DNA of 64,000 bases. It comes from Baylisascaris procyonis (taxonomy: Eukaryota; Nematoda; Chromadorea; Rhabditida; Ascarididae). Shown piece by piece: positions 51,301 to 64,000 of this stretch (its first letter is position 1; every line of letters starts with the position of its first letter). Location: contig JAZARR010000175.1 of NCBI GenBank assembly GCA_037389465.1, forward strand, positions 2,604,001 to 2,668,000. The letters run 5' to 3'. Under the pieces are notes generated by a model that ran no database searches, was not told the origin of the DNA, and worked only from the letters and a program-made list of their open reading frames with translations. A program made the translations under genes and the position numbers.

Positions 51301-53111
51301 AATATATTACCTTCTGGGAAAGTTATAGTTATAGGAATGGAAAGGGATGGGAAAATTTCTTTGCGTCCTGAACTGTTTGGGTGCGCAAAAAGCAAAATTG
51401 CACCTAAGAAGAAGAAGAGATGAATACATATTTATGCCCAAATCATTTAAAATTTGAGTATATTATTCTACATATTGGCTGATCTCTTAAGCGGAATGCT
51501 AAATTACGTATTGTGCTAACTATTATTCTTTGCTTCACCACTTATTTATGCATTGCATTGTTGGCTATCGATTAGTGATGTTGTTGCGTTCATTAATCGC
51601 TATCATATAGAGATGATTTTTAGTCGATTCAAATCGTGTGATGCGCTTTACTCCGGAGCCGAATTTAATTTACCTCGGTATTGCTGTTGGTTAGATCCGC
51701 TCCGACCGTAATCGGGTCAGGATAGGCTTAACTTATACTCGTATTGTTTATGTATTCGATAGTCAATCATGTCATGAACTAGAACAGAGGCAATCCATAT
51801 TGTATCGATGCAAGAAAATGCTCGCGCGTCTGAGGATTATATCACCTTGCGGGAAAGCCACAACATCTCACCTCTGTGGCGCAGGTGTCCTGTTGTGTGC
51901 AAAACGTTCCATATCAGGGCGGAAATGTCTGATAATGGTGACATCTCAAAGTGTTATTGTGCACAAGCCTCACAAATTCATTGTATATGTATTTGTATGA
52001 AGCCCATATTTTCTTGCATATGTGCATACTATGTGATTCCGGATCTCAGTTTATATATGGTCATATATATGTATTCGGGGAATTCGAACTGTAAGCTAAC
52101 TCTTTACGAACATTTCCGTTCATTTTGTTTGTCGTTTACAAATGCTTTTGGCGGATTATTTTAGTATTAGTTTTTGAATGCGAATCGATACGAGCAAACA
52201 GAAAGCGGTCCAATATATGAAATAGCCTTTGCGCAGCGTTTTGGCATGTCATTAATCGGCTGTGGTGGTCGGCCATCAGTTTCTAACATCTTTAAAATCA
52301 TTGCTGGATTTGTCTAACAGATTGGTGCCTGAATCACGACCATTTATGAGACAAATTTTTCATCTTTGAAAAATCTTCCTAAATTATATCTCAATTGGCT
52401 GATATATTTGCATATAATGCAAATAGGAATGACGCAATAGCACTTTAAATGTTATCGAACGCTTTTAACGTAACATTTTTCTTTGGCTGTGCGCATTTGG
52501 TGAGTATTCATTTGCGAAGCGCATCGTTGCAATGTCGGGTCTGTTTTCGCTTATTTCCTTCAACTTTTGAATCGTTGCGGTTCGAGAATCATTGAAAGCA
52601 GAGTGCGAAAATTAATAAGTCTGTTCTGTAGAGTGACCTGATGCATCACCTTTCAAGTAGATCAATCAACCATTTAAGAAATTTTATGTGATTAGAACTT
52701 CAAAAATTCGATGAGTTTTCTATATTCGCGAAGTCTAAAAACATATTTTTCGCAATTGGGTCAGATCGCTGGATAAAAAGAACCTCTCTTGGATAATGTG
52801 TGTGAGCGATTAGATTAATTAAAATATGAATAGGTTTTTTCCCAATATGGTATTGTTTGCTATCGTTTTATGGAACTGGGCGATCTGTGCGAGATGTAAA
52901 AAGCACATATTGTGCCTGATCTTCCGTTTTTTGTGTTTTGCGATTTAAGTTTAGCAACTTTCATTCATATCTGTATGATCTTGAATAATGCGTCATGTAA
53001 TAGTTATAGGTGATATATAAAAAGTTGAATCGTTGATGCATATACTGAATTTGATGAATTGAATTTGCAGTAAAAAGGGGGTGCAGTTGCGCACTCCGAT
53101 GGGATATCGTT

Positions 53112-64000
<10,889 letters not shown>

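Larger units (their letters stand above)
45736..53070. other. 7.3-kb spacer between nuo-4 and ogt-1
   Basis: No protein recognised. It starts with the nuo-4 3' untranslated region. It contains G-runs at 46293-46303, 48088-48101 and 50638-50646, an 18-bp-stem hairpin at 47101-47142, a TTTA microsatellite at 48324-48372, and many T-runs. Two stretches of higher GC (51030-51260 and 51800-52000) have overlapping frames without recognisable domains; they could be noncoding 5' exons of ogt-1. Confidence 0.5.

Overview
The window is eukaryotic nuclear DNA, almost certainly from a nematode. The sequence is AT-rich. Genes are split into many small exons with GT..AG introns, and many acceptors are of the TTTCAG/TTTGCAG type. 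The recognisable proteins include lineages expanded or conserved in nematodes: a short Fer-type SH2-kinase, a small single-domain tyrosine phosphatase, a MADF-BESS factor, and a nuo-4/ogt-1 pair. Introns are long (up to about 3.7 kb) and intergenic spaces reach 7 kb, which fits a larger, perhaps parasitic, nematode genome better than a compact Caenorhabditis-like one; this last step is inference.

Layout. (1) 1-4.5 kb: the 3' end of an unrecognised plus-strand gene (exons about 220-446 and 899-1107), then weak minus-strand exon candidates (1764-3139). (2) 4.5-12.2 kb, plus strand: a Fer/Fps-type non-receptor tyrosine kinase (basic linker, SH2, kinase domain). (3) 13.8-18.4 kb, minus strand: a protein tyrosine phosphatase, tail-to-tail with the kinase, with several altered active-site motifs. 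(4) 18.4-22.7 kb: a gene-free spacer with a GC-rich island and microsatellites. (5) 22.7-35.3 kb, plus strand: a MADF-BESS protein spread over at least 15 exons. (6) 35.3-39.9 kb: spacer. (7) 39.95-45.7 kb, plus strand: the complex I subunit NDUFA10/NUO-4 in ten exons. (8) 45.7-53.1 kb: a large spacer with a hairpin and G-runs. (9) 53.1-64 kb, plus strand: the first twelve exons of O-GlcNAc transferase (TPR superhelix); the catalytic half lies beyond the right edge.

For the four main genes I joined exons by eye. Codon phase is preserved across every junction inside the kinase, phosphatase, nuo-4 and ogt-1 models, and across exons 2-15 of the MADF-BESS model. The kinase and phosphatase could act on opposite sides of the same tyrosine signalling, as in nematode sperm, but that is inference. 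nuo-4 and ogt-1 are, as I recall, also neighbours in C. elegans (K04G7.4 and K04G7.3), so this linkage looks ancient. I saw no tRNA, rRNA, CRISPR array or intact transposon. The most unusual points are the degenerate phosphatase active site, the kinase without an activation-loop tyrosine, exon-like islands inside ogt-1 introns, foldback elements, and several long G/C runs.
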